A stretch of 64,000 nt of DNA, taken from assembly GCF_013085345.1 (NCBI RefSeq), contig NZ_JABFAJ010000015.1, forward strand, positions 62,001 through 126,000. The letters run 5' to 3'. Under the pieces are notes generated by a model. The model was not told where the DNA came from. It did not search any database and saw only the letters and a program-made list of their open reading frames with translations. Of this stretch, positions 10,523 to 19,223 are shown in pieces. The stretch comes from Isoptericola sediminis. Its GTDB lineage: Bacteria; Actinomycetota; Actinomycetes; Actinomycetales; Cellulomonadaceae. Each line of letters begins with the position of its first letter. The first letter of the stretch is position 1. A program made the position numbers and the translations under genes.

Positions 10523-11812
10523 TCAGGGGCCGAGCATCCTGACGGGGATCACGTGCACTCCGTCCTCACGGCGACGGTAAGCGATGCCGCCGTTCGTGAT
10601 CACGGCGGCGAAGGCCGGCTCACCGCTGCGTGAGGTGTCGACCTTGTCGCGCAACGTCGTGAGGCCGTGGGCGGCCCGATCGATCGTCTCCGGGCGGGAG
10701 CCGAGCTTGACCTCGATGGCCGCCCACCGACCGTCCGGCAGCTCGACCACCACGTCGGCCTCCAGGCCGCGCTCGTCGCGATAGTGCAGCACGCGTCCAC
10801 CGAGCGGCTGGGCGTAGACACGGAGGTCTCGGGTGACCAGAGACTCGAAGAGGAACCCCAGGGTCTGCAGGTCCTCCGTGAGCGGCCCGGCATGGATACC
10901 CAGGGCTGCTGCTGCCAGGGCGGGGTCGACGAAGTGCCGCTTCGACCGTGACGCGACACGTGTGCGCGACCGGAGGTGCGGGGACCATGCGGGCTGGTCC
11001 TCGACGATCCTGAGCCGCCGCATGGCGTCGAGGTGCTCGGTGGCGGTCGCCCGGTGGGTCGCGTCGGCGCCCGAGTCCGGGTCGCCCTCGCGGACGTCCC
11101 TGGCGATCGTGGCGTCCCCGGCAAGAGTGGCCACGTTCCGGGCGAGGGAGCGCATGACACGCCACGCCTTGTCCGGGTCGCGGCGGATGCGCGACACCTG
11201 CGGGATGTCGTAGTTCCGGATGATGTCCAGGTAGTCGCGATTGGCGCGTGCTGCGGCACGAACCGGCTTGTCGACGTTGGTGGGCCATCCGCCCCCGACG
11301 ACCCGCTCGGCGATCTCGTGGACGGCGTCGGTCGGATTCCAGGCGCTGTCGTACCCGTCGGCATCCGCGCCGTCGAACAGGCCTACCAGCGACACCTCAC
11401 CGCTGGAGTGGCCGCTCTCGGCGAGGGCCATCGGCCGCATCTCGATGATGGTGAAGCGTCCGGCACCGCTGTGACGGCGGATGTCGTCGTCGGGCGTCGA
11501 GGACCCTGTGAGGATGAACTGCCCCGGGTGCTCCCGCCGGTCGACCTCACGGCGGACCAGGTTCCACAGGTCGGGCGCCAGCTGCCACTCGTCCAGGAGG
11601 ACGGGGGCCTCGCCCCGCAGCAGCAGCGACGGATCCACCTCGAGGGCGGCGGTGATCCGCGGATCGGCCACGTCGTCGAGGTGGACACGCGTCCCCGCGA
11701 CCCGGTGGGCCGACGACGTCTTGCCGCAGGCCTTCGGCCCCTCGACGAGCACGGCTCCAGCGGTCTGCAGGCCGTCGGAGATCTCCTCGTCGACGACGCG
11801 CGGTCGGTACAT
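10523..11812 (-). CDS. AAA ATPase with DUF4143 (nuclease-fold C-terminus)
   Basis: A 429-residue protein with Walker A GPKACGKT (residues 25-32), Walker B VLLDEWQ (71-77) and LTGSS, followed by a C-terminal DUF4143 region containing GLEADVVVELPDGRWAAIEVK, a D...ExK layout of the PD-(D/E)XK fold. These ATPases are common in accessory regions; their role is not established. The ATG at 11812 is preceded by GGGAGG at a good distance. It ends 15 bp after the converging DUF1016 gene and diverges from the DUF2142-like gene. Confidence 0.85.
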   Translation of the reverse strand: MYRPRVVDEEISDGLQTAGAVLVEGPKACGKTSSAHRVAGTRVHLDDVADPRITAALEVDPSLLLRGEAPVLLDEWQLAPDLWNLVRREVDRREHPGQFILTGSSTPDDDIRRHSGAGRFTIIEMRPMALAESGHSSGEVSLVGLFDGADADGYDSAWNPTDAVHEIAERVVGGGWPTNVDKPVRAAARANRDYLDIIRNYDIPQVSRIRRDPDKAWRVMRSLARNVATLAGDATIARDVREGDPDSGADATHRATATEHLDAMRRLRIVEDQPAWSPHLRSRTRVASRSKRHFVDPALAAAALGIHAGPLTEDLQTLGFLFESLVTRDLRVYAQPLGGRVLHYRDERGLEADVVVELPDGRWAAIEVKLGSRPETIDRAAHGLTTLRDKVDTSRSGEPAFAAVITNGGIAYRRREDGVHVIPVRMLGP

Positions 11813-11941
11813 GTTGCGCCTCCCACCAGCGGTCCTGGCCTCAATGTACACCTGCCGCAGCCTTTCGATCAGCACTTTACGCAGGTTTCCGGTGGGCAGC
11901 TGTCGCAGGCGACACCGTCGTCCGCCTGCCACAATGACGCT

Positions 11942-13537
11942 GTGACGCGAGACACGCCGTCGGCCGAGCGTGCCTATCGCCGCACCCTCGCCCTGCTGAC
12001 CCTCGTCGTCGCCCTGTGGTCGGCGGCCTGGGCGGTGCTCACCCCTGGCTTCCGGTCGCCCGACGAGCAGAACCACCTCAACAGCGCCGTGCGCATCGCC
12101 TACGGCGGCGGGTGGCCGCCGCCGGGGGAGGCACGGTTCGCGCCGGTGACGGAGCAGGCCGTCGAGGAGGCCGCCTACCCGGCCGACCTGCCCGGACGCT
12201 GGCGGTACCGCCCCGACGAGACCCAGTTCGTCGATCTCACACCCGTCCCGGCCGACGAGCGCGTCCGCATCGACGTCGGCAACGCGCTGCCCGCGCCCGG
12301 CAGCAACGCCACCGTCGACCAGATGACGCAGCATCCGCCCGCCTACTACGTGCTCGGTGCCGGCGTCCTGCGCCTCACCGGCACGGCCGACGCCCGGTGG
12401 GACGTCGCCCTGCTCGCGTTGCGCCTGCTCGACGTCGCCCTGCTCACCGCGACGGTGCCGCTCGCCGCCGCGACCACCCGCCGGCTGACGGGGTCGCGCT
12501 CGGCCGCGCTGCTCGCCGCCCCGTTCCCGCTGCTGATCCCGCAGGTGGGGCACATCATGGGCGCCGCGAACAACGACGCCCTCGTGGTGCTCACCGGCGC
12601 CGGCGTCACCTACCTGTCCGCCCGCGTCGTCACCGGGGACCAACGCTGGCGCACCGCCGTCGGCCTGGGTCTGGTGCTCGGGGTCGGCCTGCTGACCAAG
12701 GTGATGCTCGCGTTCGCGATCCCTACCGTCGTCGCCGCTTACCTGCTCGCCCCGGGGCCGCGCTCCCGGCCGCGCGCCGGCCCCCCGGTGCTCGTCCGCA
12801 GCGGGCGGGGCCTCGTCGCCCTGGCGGTCGCCTTCGTCGTCGGGGGCTGGTGGTGGGCCCGCAACTGGATCGTCGACGGTGCCGTGCAGCCGGTCGGGTT
12901 GCCGCGCGACTACGACGGCATGACCCGGGTGCCGGCGGACCAGGTGCTGGAGGAGGCGCTCGGCCGCACCGCCCAGGCGTTCTTCGGCAACCTGTCCTGG
13001 CTGGAGATCCACCTGCCCGGCACCTTCGTCGCGACCGGCTCGACGGTGCTGGTCGTGGCGGCACTGATCGCCGTCGCACTGCCCGGGGCGCGGCGCGGGG
13101 CCGTGACCGTCGCGCTGCTGCCGCTCGCGCTGGCCGCGGGCGTCGTCGGCAACGCGCTGCAGGGCTGGTCCGAGACCGGCGTGCTCGTCGCCCTGCAGGG
13201 CCGCTACGTGTTCGGCGGTCTGGCCGCGCTGGCGACGCTACTCGCCGTCGCCCTGTGGCAGCTCTGCCTGCGCCGCGAACGCTGGACCGCCGTCGTCGTC
13301 CCCGGGTTCACGACGCTCGCCGTCGCGGCCGGTGCCGCGGGACTGGTGTGGGCGTTCGGGGCGATGTACCGCGGGCCGGGGGAGTCCGCGGCACAGGCGT
13401 GGGAGCGCTGGGCCGCGTGGAGCCCGTTGAGCGGCACCGCGATCGTCGTCGTGCTGGCGGTCGTCGCGCTCGGGTTCGTCGCCGGGCTGGTCGCCGCGTG
13501 GCGGTGGTACCCCGCCGCGCGGGACCTGCGTGGCTAG
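11942..13537 (+). CDS. DUF2142-like polytopic membrane protein, probable glycan glycosyltransferase
   Basis: A 531-residue integral membrane protein with about ten hydrophobic segments. The first loop has FRSPDEQNHLNSAVRIA and the segment QHPPAYYVLGAG; acidic residues in a loop after the first membrane segment are typical of GT-C/DUF2142 proteins, which use lipid-linked sugars on the outer face. The GTG at 11942 follows a CACAAT -10-like box (11930-11935) by six bases, so a leaderless mRNA is likely. It heads the run of glycan genes 11.9-18.2 kb. The sugar and acceptor are unknown. Confidence 0.7.
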   Translation: MTRDTPSAERAYRRTLALLTLVVALWSAAWAVLTPGFRSPDEQNHLNSAVRIAYGGGWPPPGEARFAPVTEQAVEEAAYPADLPGRWRYRPDETQFVDLTPVPADERVRIDVGNALPAPGSNATVDQMTQHPPAYYVLGAGVLRLTGTADARWDVALLALRLLDVALLTATVPLAAATTRRLTGSRSAALLAAPFPLLIPQVGHIMGAANNDALVVLTGAGVTYLSARVVTGDQRWRTAVGLGLVLGVGLLTKVMLAFAIPTVVAAYLLAPGPRSRPRAGPPVLVRSGRGLVALAVAFVVGGWWWARNWIVDGAVQPVGLPRDYDGMTRVPADQVLEEALGRTAQAFFGNLSWLEIHLPGTFVATGSTVLVVAALIAVALPGARRGAVTVALLPLALAAGVVGNALQGWSETGVLVALQGRYVFGGLAALATLLAVALWQLCLRRERWTAVVVPGFTTLAVAAGAAGLVWAFGAMYRGPGESAAQAWERWAAWSPLSGTAIVVVLAVVALGFVAGLVAAWRWYPAARDLRG

Positions 13538-13594
13538 ACTCGCGCACGTCAGCGCCCTGGCGCTGCCCACCGCCGTCGGACCGGAGAGGGCTCG

Positions 13595-14542
13595 ATGAAG
13601 CTCGTCGTGCAGATCCCCTGCCTCAACGAGGCCGACACCCTCCCGCTCGTGCTGGCGACCCTGCCACGCGAGGTCGACGGGTTCGACGAGGTGGAGTGGC
13701 TCGTCATCGACGACGGCTCCACCGACGGCACCGCCGACGTCGCGCGCAACCTCGGCGTCGACCACGTGCTGCGGCACACCGCCACGATGGGGCTGGCCCG
13801 CTCCTTCCGCGACGGCATCGACTTCGCCCTGGCCCACGGCGCCGACGTGGTGGTCAACACCGACGGCGACAACCAGTACCCCTCGAACCGGGTCGGGGAC
13901 CTCGCCGCGCCGATCCTCGCCGGCGAGGCGGACATCGTGGTCGCCGACCGCCAGACCGCCACCATCGAACACTTCAGCCCGTTCAAGAAGCGCATGCAGC
14001 GCCTCGGGTCGCGGGTGGTCAGCGCCGCCGCGAACACCTCGCTGCCCGACGCCGCCAGCGGGTTCCGCGCCTACTCGCGCGCCGCGCTGCTGCGCCTGAA
14101 CGTCATCACGCAGTTCAGCTACACCATGGAGACGATCATCCAGGCGGGCAACAAGCACCTGCGGATCGTCTCGGTGCCGGTGGTCACCAACGCCAAGACC
14201 CGCGAGTCGCGGCTGTTCCGCAACATCTGGCAGCACATGGGGCGCTCCGCCCGGGCGATCGTGCGCAGCTCGATCATGTTCCGCCCCCACCTGGTGTTCC
14301 TGACCCTGGCCGCGCTGTTCTTCCTCGCCTCCGCGGTGCCGGCCGTCCGGTTCCTCGTGTTCTTCGCCCAGGGGGAGGGCGACGGGCACGTGCAGTCCCT
14401 CATCTTCGCCGCCGCGATGCTGGTGGGCACCCTGCTGTGCCTCGCGCTGCTGGTGCTGGCGGACCTGCAACGCACCAACCGCATCCTCGTCGAGGACACC
14501 CTGGAGCGGGTCAAGAACCTGCAGTACGGGCGCGACACGTGA
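13595..14542 (+). CDS. Family 2 glycosyltransferase with two C-terminal membrane segments
   Basis: A 315-residue GT-A enzyme like polyprenyl-phosphate sugar synthases. It shows IPCLNEADTLP near the N-terminus, VIDDGSTDGT (residues 37-46), the metal-binding TDGD (89-92) and two hydrophobic helices at about 230-250 and 262-285. It probably loads a sugar onto a lipid carrier at the inner face of the membrane. The ATG follows GGAGAGGG by eight bases. A TAGACT box at 13535-13540, overlapping the stop of the previous gene, could be its own promoter. Its TGA overlaps the GTG of the next gene. Confidence 0.88.
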   Translation: MKLVVQIPCLNEADTLPLVLATLPREVDGFDEVEWLVIDDGSTDGTADVARNLGVDHVLRHTATMGLARSFRDGIDFALAHGADVVVNTDGDNQYPSNRVGDLAAPILAGEADIVVADRQTATIEHFSPFKKRMQRLGSRVVSAAANTSLPDAASGFRAYSRAALLRLNVITQFSYTMETIIQAGNKHLRIVSVPVVTNAKTRESRLFRNIWQHMGRSARAIVRSSIMFRPHLVFLTLAALFFLASAVPAVRFLVFFAQGEGDGHVQSLIFAAAMLVGTLLCLALLVLADLQRTNRILVEDTLERVKNLQYGRDT

Positions 14543-15726
14543 TCGTCGCGTTCGGCACGTACGACGCCGCCCGGCACCCCCGCACCGGCGTCCTGATCGC
14601 CGGCCTGCGCGCGCACGGCCATCGCGTCGACGAGCTGAACCGCCCCCTCGGGTTCTCCACCGCCGAGCGGGTGCGCATGCTGCGCCAGCCCTGGCGGCTG
14701 CCGCTGCTGGTGGTGCGCCTGCTGACCTGCTGGCTCGCCCTCGTGCGCGACGACGTCGCCCACCGCCGCGCGCACGGCGCCCCGGACGCGCTGCTGGTCG
14801 GCTACCTCGGCCACTTCGACGTCGTCCTGGCCCGCCTGCTGCACCCCCGCACCCCGGTGATCCTCGACCACCTCGTCTTCGCCGCCGACACCGCGACCGA
14901 CCGCGGCGCCCGCGGCCTGCGCGTGCGGCTGCTGCACGGGCTGGACCGGCTCGCGCTGGCCTGCGCCGACGTCGTCGTCGTCGACACCGACGAGCACCGC
15001 GCGATGCTGCCCGGGGGCCTGTCCGCGCCGACCGACCGTGGCGGCGCCCGCCGGATGCGGCAGGCCGTCGTCGTGCCCGTCGGGGCCCCCGAGGCGTGGT
15101 TCGCGCCCGTGCGCGACGGCGGTACGTCCGACGAGGGCACGTCCGACGACGGCACCCGGGACGACGCCGAACCCCTGCGGGTCGTGTTCTTCGGTCTGTT
15201 CACCCCGCTGCAGGGGGCCGTGGTCATCGCCGAGGCGCTCGCCGACGCCCTGCCCCGCGCCGCCGCCATCGGCCGCCCGATCACCGCCACCCTCGCGGGG
15301 ACCGGCCAGGACCACGAAGCGGCCCGTGCCGCGCTCGCCGGCGTCCCCGGCGTCACCTGGCACGACTGGGTCGACGCCGGCGACCTGCCCGGGCTCGTCG
15401 CCGACCACGACGTCTGCCTCGGCATCCTCGGGGCCACCCCCAAGGCGCTCCGCGTCGTGCCCAACAAGGTCTTCCAGGGCCTCGCCGCCGGCTGCGTGGT
15501 CGTCACCTCCGACACCCCGCCGCAGCGCCGCCTGCTCGGCGACCACCTCGAGCTCGTCCCTGCCGGGGACGCCGCGGCCCTGGCCGACCGGCTCGTCGCG
15601 CTGACCGACCCGGCCGAGCTGGCCGCCGCCCGGACCCGTGCCCACGCCGGGCGGGACGCCGTCCGGCCCGCCGCCGTCGTCGGCCCGCTCCTCGACGCCC
15701 TCGCCGCCCGCGGGGTGCGGCCGTGA
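14539..15726 (+). CDS. Family 4-like glycosyltransferase
   Basis: A 395-residue GT-B protein. It begins VIVAFGTYDAARHPRTGVLI, and the C-terminal half has VFFGLFTPLQGA, DHDVCLGILG and VVPNKVFQGLAAGCVVV, the conserved donor-site region of GT4 enzymes. A short Thr/Ser/Asp/Gly-rich linker at about 195-210 (GTSDEGTSDDGTRDD) separates the halves. The GTG start overlaps the previous stop by 4 bp, and its own stop overlaps the next start the same way, so these genes are one translationally coupled operon. The donor and acceptor are unknown. Confidence 0.85.
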   Translation: MIVAFGTYDAARHPRTGVLIAGLRAHGHRVDELNRPLGFSTAERVRMLRQPWRLPLLVVRLLTCWLALVRDDVAHRRAHGAPDALLVGYLGHFDVVLARLLHPRTPVILDHLVFAADTATDRGARGLRVRLLHGLDRLALACADVVVVDTDEHRAMLPGGLSAPTDRGGARRMRQAVVVPVGAPEAWFAPVRDGGTSDEGTSDDGTRDDAEPLRVVFFGLFTPLQGAVVIAEALADALPRAAAIGRPITATLAGTGQDHEAARAALAGVPGVTWHDWVDAGDLPGLVADHDVCLGILGATPKALRVVPNKVFQGLAAGCVVVTSDTPPQRRLLGDHLELVPAGDAAALADRLVALTDPAELAAARTRAHAGRDAVRPAAVVGPLLDALAARGVRP

Positions 15727-17504
15727 CCGGCACGCCTGCCGGCCGCACGGACGTCGCCGGTGCCGGACGCCCCGGCGCCGCCGCCCGTCTGTTCGCCGTA
15801 CTGCGCTCGCCGTGGGTGCGCTGGGGGTTCCTCGTCCTGGCGCTGGCGCTCGCGGTGTACGCCGTGGTCTCCGTCCGGGACGAGCTGGCCGACGCCGCCA
15901 CCGCGCTGTCCGCCGGCCGGCTCGGCGCGGCCGCGCTGCTCGCGGTGCTGTTCGTCGGCTGCACGCTGCTGTCCTGGCGGGCCGTGCTGGCCGACCTCGG
16001 CTCCCCGCTCGGGCTGCGCACCGCCGTCGCCGTGTTCGGCATCAGCCAGCTCGGCAAGTACGTGCCCGGCGGGGTGTGGAACGTCGTCGCCGCGGCCGAG
16101 GTCGGAGCCGACCACGACGTCCCGCGCCGCCGCACGGTGACCGCCACCGCGGTCGCCACCGGTGTCGGGCTCGTCTCCGGGGCGGTCGTCGGCGTCGTCG
16201 CGCTGCCGTTCCTCGCCGTCGAGACCCTGCAGGGCTGGAGCTGGGTGCTCTGGCTGCTGCCCGCCGTCGTCGTGCTGCTCCTGCCGCCCGTGCTGAACCG
16301 GCTGCTCGACGCGGCGCTGCGCCTGGCCCGTCGCCTCCCGCTGGAGCACCCGCTGTCCTGGCGGGGCCTGGGGGCCGCCGCCGGCTGGGCCGTGGCCGGG
16401 TGGCTGCTCGCCGGCGGCCAGGTGTGGCTGCTCGCCACCGGTCTCGGCATGGCGAGCGACGTGCGCACCGCGGCGCTCGCCGTGGGCGGGTACGCGCTGG
16501 CCTGGATGGTCGGGTTCCTCGTCGTCGTGGTGCCCGCCGGTGCCGGGGCCCGCGAGCTCGTGCTGCTCGCCGTCCTCGCCGGGGCGCTGCCGCACGCCGA
16601 GGTGCTGCTCGTCGTGCTGGTCAGCCGGGTCCTGGTCACCCTCGCCGACCTGCTGTTCGCGGGCCTCGGGGCGCTCGGGCGCCGGCCCGCCGGGGTGCGA
16701 TTCGCCCCGCTGGCGCCGCGGGCCTGGTTGCGCTGGGACGTCGTGCGGCGCCTGCTGCCGGCCACCCGGTCCACGGTGCTGGAGATCGGCTGCGGGCAGG
16801 GCGGGTTCGGCATGCGGATCGCCGTGCGCCACGACTACACCGCCGTCGAGCTCGACGCCGACTCCTGGCGCGTCGCGCGCGAGCGCGTGGCGGCCGTCGA
16901 CCCGGACGCCCGGGCGCTGCACGGCAACCTGACGGTGCTGCCGCCCGAGGAGAGGTTCGACGTCGTGTGCGCGTTCGAGGTGAGCGAGCACGTCGAGGAC
17001 GACGCCGCGGCGCTGGTCGAGTGGGCCGCCCGGGTGCGCCCCGGCGGGATGCTGCTGCTGTCCACCCCCGCCGACCCCGACCGGTTCGGCCCGTGGGACG
17101 AGATGGCCGGCCACTACCGCCGCTACGACCCGGACGACCTGCGGGAACTCCTGAGCGCTGCCGGGCTGGCCGACGTCGTCGTGCGCCGCTACGACGCCCC
17201 GCTGGGGTACCTGCTCGAGGCCGTGCGCGACCGGCTCGCCCGGCGTCAGCCGGTCCGCGTCGTCGCGGAAGCGCCGGCCGGCGCGGCCGGACCGGCCGGT
17301 GCGGCGGCGTCGGACCCCGGGCTCGCGGCCCGCACCGCCGACTCCGGGCGCCGGCTGCAGCCACGGGCCCGGCTCACCGGGATCGCGACGGCGGTCGGCA
17401 CCTGGCCGTTCCGGCTGCTGCAGCGGGCCCTGCCGCACGCCGGGACCGGGCTCGTCGCCGTCGGCACCCGCCCGCCGGACCCCGAGCACAGGAGTGACCC
17501 GTGA
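15723..17504 (+). CDS. Fusion of a flippase-like (LPG synthase TM/UPF0104) membrane domain to a SAM methyltransferase
   Basis: A 593-residue two-part protein. Residues 1 to about 320 hold seven or eight membrane segments with the family motif GISQLGKYVPGGVWN, as in AglD/MprF-type membrane domains. Residues about 335-575 are a class I methyltransferase with VLEIGCGQGGFG near 351-362, a CAFEVSEH motif and HYRRYDPDDL. The membrane part may act on lipid-linked glycans, with the methyltransferase modifying the same substrate; this is inference. The methyltransferase part closely resembles the separate methyltransferase encoded next (GCGQG, HHRRYD, PLGY...LEAVR). Starts and stops overlap neighbours by 4 bp. 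Confidence 0.85.
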   Translation: MTGTPAGRTDVAGAGRPGAAARLFAVLRSPWVRWGFLVLALALAVYAVVSVRDELADAATALSAGRLGAAALLAVLFVGCTLLSWRAVLADLGSPLGLRTAVAVFGISQLGKYVPGGVWNVVAAAEVGADHDVPRRRTVTATAVATGVGLVSGAVVGVVALPFLAVETLQGWSWVLWLLPAVVVLLLPPVLNRLLDAALRLARRLPLEHPLSWRGLGAAAGWAVAGWLLAGGQVWLLATGLGMASDVRTAALAVGGYALAWMVGFLVVVVPAGAGARELVLLAVLAGALPHAEVLLVVLVSRVLVTLADLLFAGLGALGRRPAGVRFAPLAPRAWLRWDVVRRLLPATRSTVLEIGCGQGGFGMRIAVRHDYTAVELDADSWRVARERVAAVDPDARALHGNLTVLPPEERFDVVCAFEVSEHVEDDAAALVEWAARVRPGGMLLLSTPADPDRFGPWDEMAGHYRRYDPDDLRELLSAAGLADVVVRRYDAPLGYLLEAVRDRLARRQPVRVVAEAPAGAAGPAGAAASDPGLAARTADSGRRLQPRARLTGIATAVGTWPFRLLQRALPHAGTGLVAVGTRPPDPEHRSDP

Positions 17505-18241
17505 GCACGAACCTGCCGCCCCTGACCCTGTTCGGCGCGCTGCGCTGGGACGTGGTCCGCCGCCGGCTGCCCGCCTCCGGTGTGCGTGTCCTGGAGGTCG
17601 GGTGCGGTCAGGGCGCCGTGGGCGTGCGTCTGGCCGCCGCCGGGTACGACTACACCGGCGTCGAGATCGACCGTGCGAGCGCCGAGGTCGCCGACGCCCG
17701 GCTGGCCGGCGCCGGACTGCCGGGACGCGTCGTGCACGGGTCGGTGGAGTCGGCGGGGCTGGCCGGCGGGTTCGACGTGCTGTGCGCCTTCGAGGTGCTC
17801 GAGCACCTCGCGGACGACGCCGAGGCGCTGGCCTCGTGGCTGCCGCTGCTGCGCCCGGGCGGGCTCGTCCTCGTCTCGACCCCTGCCTGGCAGGCACGGT
17901 TCGGCCCCATGGACACCGCCGTCGGGCACCACCGCCGCTACGACCCGCCGCAGATGCGCGAGCTGCTGCGCGGCGCCGGGCTCACCGACATCGGCGGCCG
18001 GCTCTACGGGATGCCGTTGGGTTACGCGCTCGAGGCGGTGCGCAACCGGGTGGCTGAGCGCCGACTGGCGGCCGACGGCACGACGACCGCCGAACGCACC
18101 GCGCGTTCCGGGCGGCTGTTCCAGCCGTCGTCCGCCGCGACAGGAGCGGCGGTCACGGCCGCCACCTGGCCGTTCCGCGTCGCCCAGCGGGCGTTCCCTC
18201 GGACGGGTCCGGCGCTGGTGGCCTGGGGCCGCCGTCCCTGA
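17501..18241 (+). CDS. Class I SAM-dependent methyltransferase, paralogue of the preceding fusion's C-terminal domain
   Basis: A 246-residue soluble methyltransferase with VLEVGCGQGAVG (residues 30-41), CAFEVLEHLADD, a conserved HHRRYDPPQMREL and PLGYALEAVRNR. Aligned by eye it matches the C-terminal part of the preceding fusion protein along its whole length, including the ends (FRVAQRAFPRTGP versus FRLLQRALPHAGT). The likely origin is tandem duplication. The GTG start overlaps the previous stop by 4 bp. It is last in the operon and is followed by a 62-bp palindrome 10 bp after its stop. The substrate is probably a cell-surface glycan or lipid but is not shown by sequence. Confidence 0.88.
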   Translation: MSTNLPPLTLFGALRWDVVRRRLPASGVRVLEVGCGQGAVGVRLAAAGYDYTGVEIDRASAEVADARLAGAGLPGRVVHGSVESAGLAGGFDVLCAFEVLEHLADDAEALASWLPLLRPGGLVLVSTPAWQARFGPMDTAVGHHRRYDPPQMRELLRGAGLTDIGGRLYGMPLGYALEAVRNRVAERRLAADGTTTAERTARSGRLFQPSSAATGAAVTAATWPFRVAQRAFPRTGPALVAWGRRP

Positions 18242-18251
18242 CCCCCGTGGC

Positions 18252-18313
18252 GTTGTGGGCATGAAATCTGCAGCTCCGCAGGGGGCCAGACCTGCAGATT
18301 TCATGCCCACAAC
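18252..18313. repeat. 62-bp palindromic repeat, copy 1
   Basis: Two perfectly complementary 22-bp arms (the left begins GTTGTGGGCATGAAATCTGC) flank an 18-bp centre. It lies 10 bp after the methyltransferase stop, before a LuxR gene on the same strand. It has no T-run, so it is not a classical terminator, though stem-only terminators are known in actinobacteria. It belongs to a family with copies at 34349, 35461, 44539, 51422 and 56270 and a diverged one at 26948. Confidence 0.92.
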
Positions 18314-18322
18314 GGGCGGAAG

Positions 18323-18397
18323 GGGCCGGGGTGCGCAACGCCGGGCGGACGGGCCGGGGTGCGCAACGCCGGGCGGACGGGCCGGGGTGCGCAACGG
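18323..18397. repeat. 28-bp tandem repeat, about 2.7 copies
   Basis: Units start at 18323, 18351 and 18379; each contains GGGCCGGGGTGCGCAAC. The first two are identical and the third is cut short. The array fills the gap between palindrome copy 1 and the LuxR gene. The units touch each other with no spacers, so this is not a CRISPR. It may be a binding array or replication-slippage product. Confidence 0.85.
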
Positions 18398-18470
18398 GCC
18401 GACGGGTGAATCCCGCTGCGAGGTCCGCTCTCCGGTTGCCGGTCGGCGAGACGCTGATTACAGACGTCTC

Positions 18471-19148
18471 ATGCCGAGTGTGCCCCGAGCAATCACGCTG
18501 GTGAGCCCCGAGGGCGCGACCCTCGGCCATGCTCTCGCGGCCGCGCTGGCCAGCCGCGGCTGGACCGTCATGATGCGGCGTACCGAGGGTGTCCTGCCGG
18601 ACCTCGGCGGACAGGACGTCGTGGTCCTGGTCGAGGACGACCACGGCAACTGGACCTGCCGGCGGCCCCTCGCGGTCGGTCGGTCCTGGATCTGCATCGG
18701 ATCGGTGCGGTCGCTGCCCGGCCTGCTGGCGATGCAGCGGCGTGGAGCCGTCGTGCTCAACCAGTCGGCCCCGATGCTGACACTGGTGTGCCACGTCGAG
18801 ACGGCCGTCACCCGGGCGGCGCCCGCCGACCTCGCCGTGGCCGCGCTGACGCTGCGGCGCCGGTTGGCGGAGCGGGACGGGCTCAACCTCCTCACGAGCA
18901 CCGAGGACGCGATCCTGCGGGCGATGCTCGCGGGAGCCAGCGCCGCGCAGATCGGTCTCCATCGGCACGCCTCGGTGAACACCGTCCGGACCCACATCAA
19001 GGCCGTGCTCGCCAAGCTCGGCGTCCGGTCCCAGCTCGAGGCCGTCGCCGTCGCGCACCGTGCGGGGTGCATGGAGTGGTTGTTCGACGCGATGGTGAAG
19101 TTCACCAATTCTGGTGACGACGACCTCGTGTGCGGCGGCCGACAGTGA
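18471..19148 (+). CDS. LuxR-type HTH transcriptional regulator
   Basis: A 225-residue protein. Residues about 140-205 form a LuxR/GerE HTH (LTSTEDAILRAMLAGASAAQIGLHRHASVNTVRTHIKAVLAKLGVRS). The N-terminal 120 residues look like a receiver-like alpha/beta fold (AITLVSPEGATLGHALAAAL, DVVVLVEDDHG) but lack a clear set of receiver aspartates, and no partner kinase is nearby, so it is probably phosphorylation independent. The ATG at 18471 has no good ribosome site. It lies 75 bp ahead of the MACPF-protease gene on the same strand and is the obvious candidate regulator for it. Confidence 0.8.
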   Translation: MPSVPRAITLVSPEGATLGHALAAALASRGWTVMMRRTEGVLPDLGGQDVVVLVEDDHGNWTCRRPLAVGRSWICIGSVRSLPGLLAMQRRGAVVLNQSAPMLTLVCHVETAVTRAAPADLAVAALTLRRRLAERDGLNLLTSTEDAILRAMLAGASAAQIGLHRHASVNTVRTHIKAVLAKLGVRSQLEAVAVAHRAGCMEWLFDAMVKFTNSGDDDLVCGGRQ

Positions 19149-19223
19149 AAGGGACAGCGACCTTCGTCGGATCGCGCAACCCCTCCGGCACCGGTCGACC
19201 ATCCCGCACACCGGAGGACTGCC

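Noticed and set aside
5777-11812. Prophage or integrative element
   Set aside because: No integrase, structural or conjugation gene is present, and no flanking direct repeat was found.
18323-18397. Tandem repeats as a possible CRISPR array
   Set aside because: The 28-bp units touch each other without spacers and no cas gene is near.
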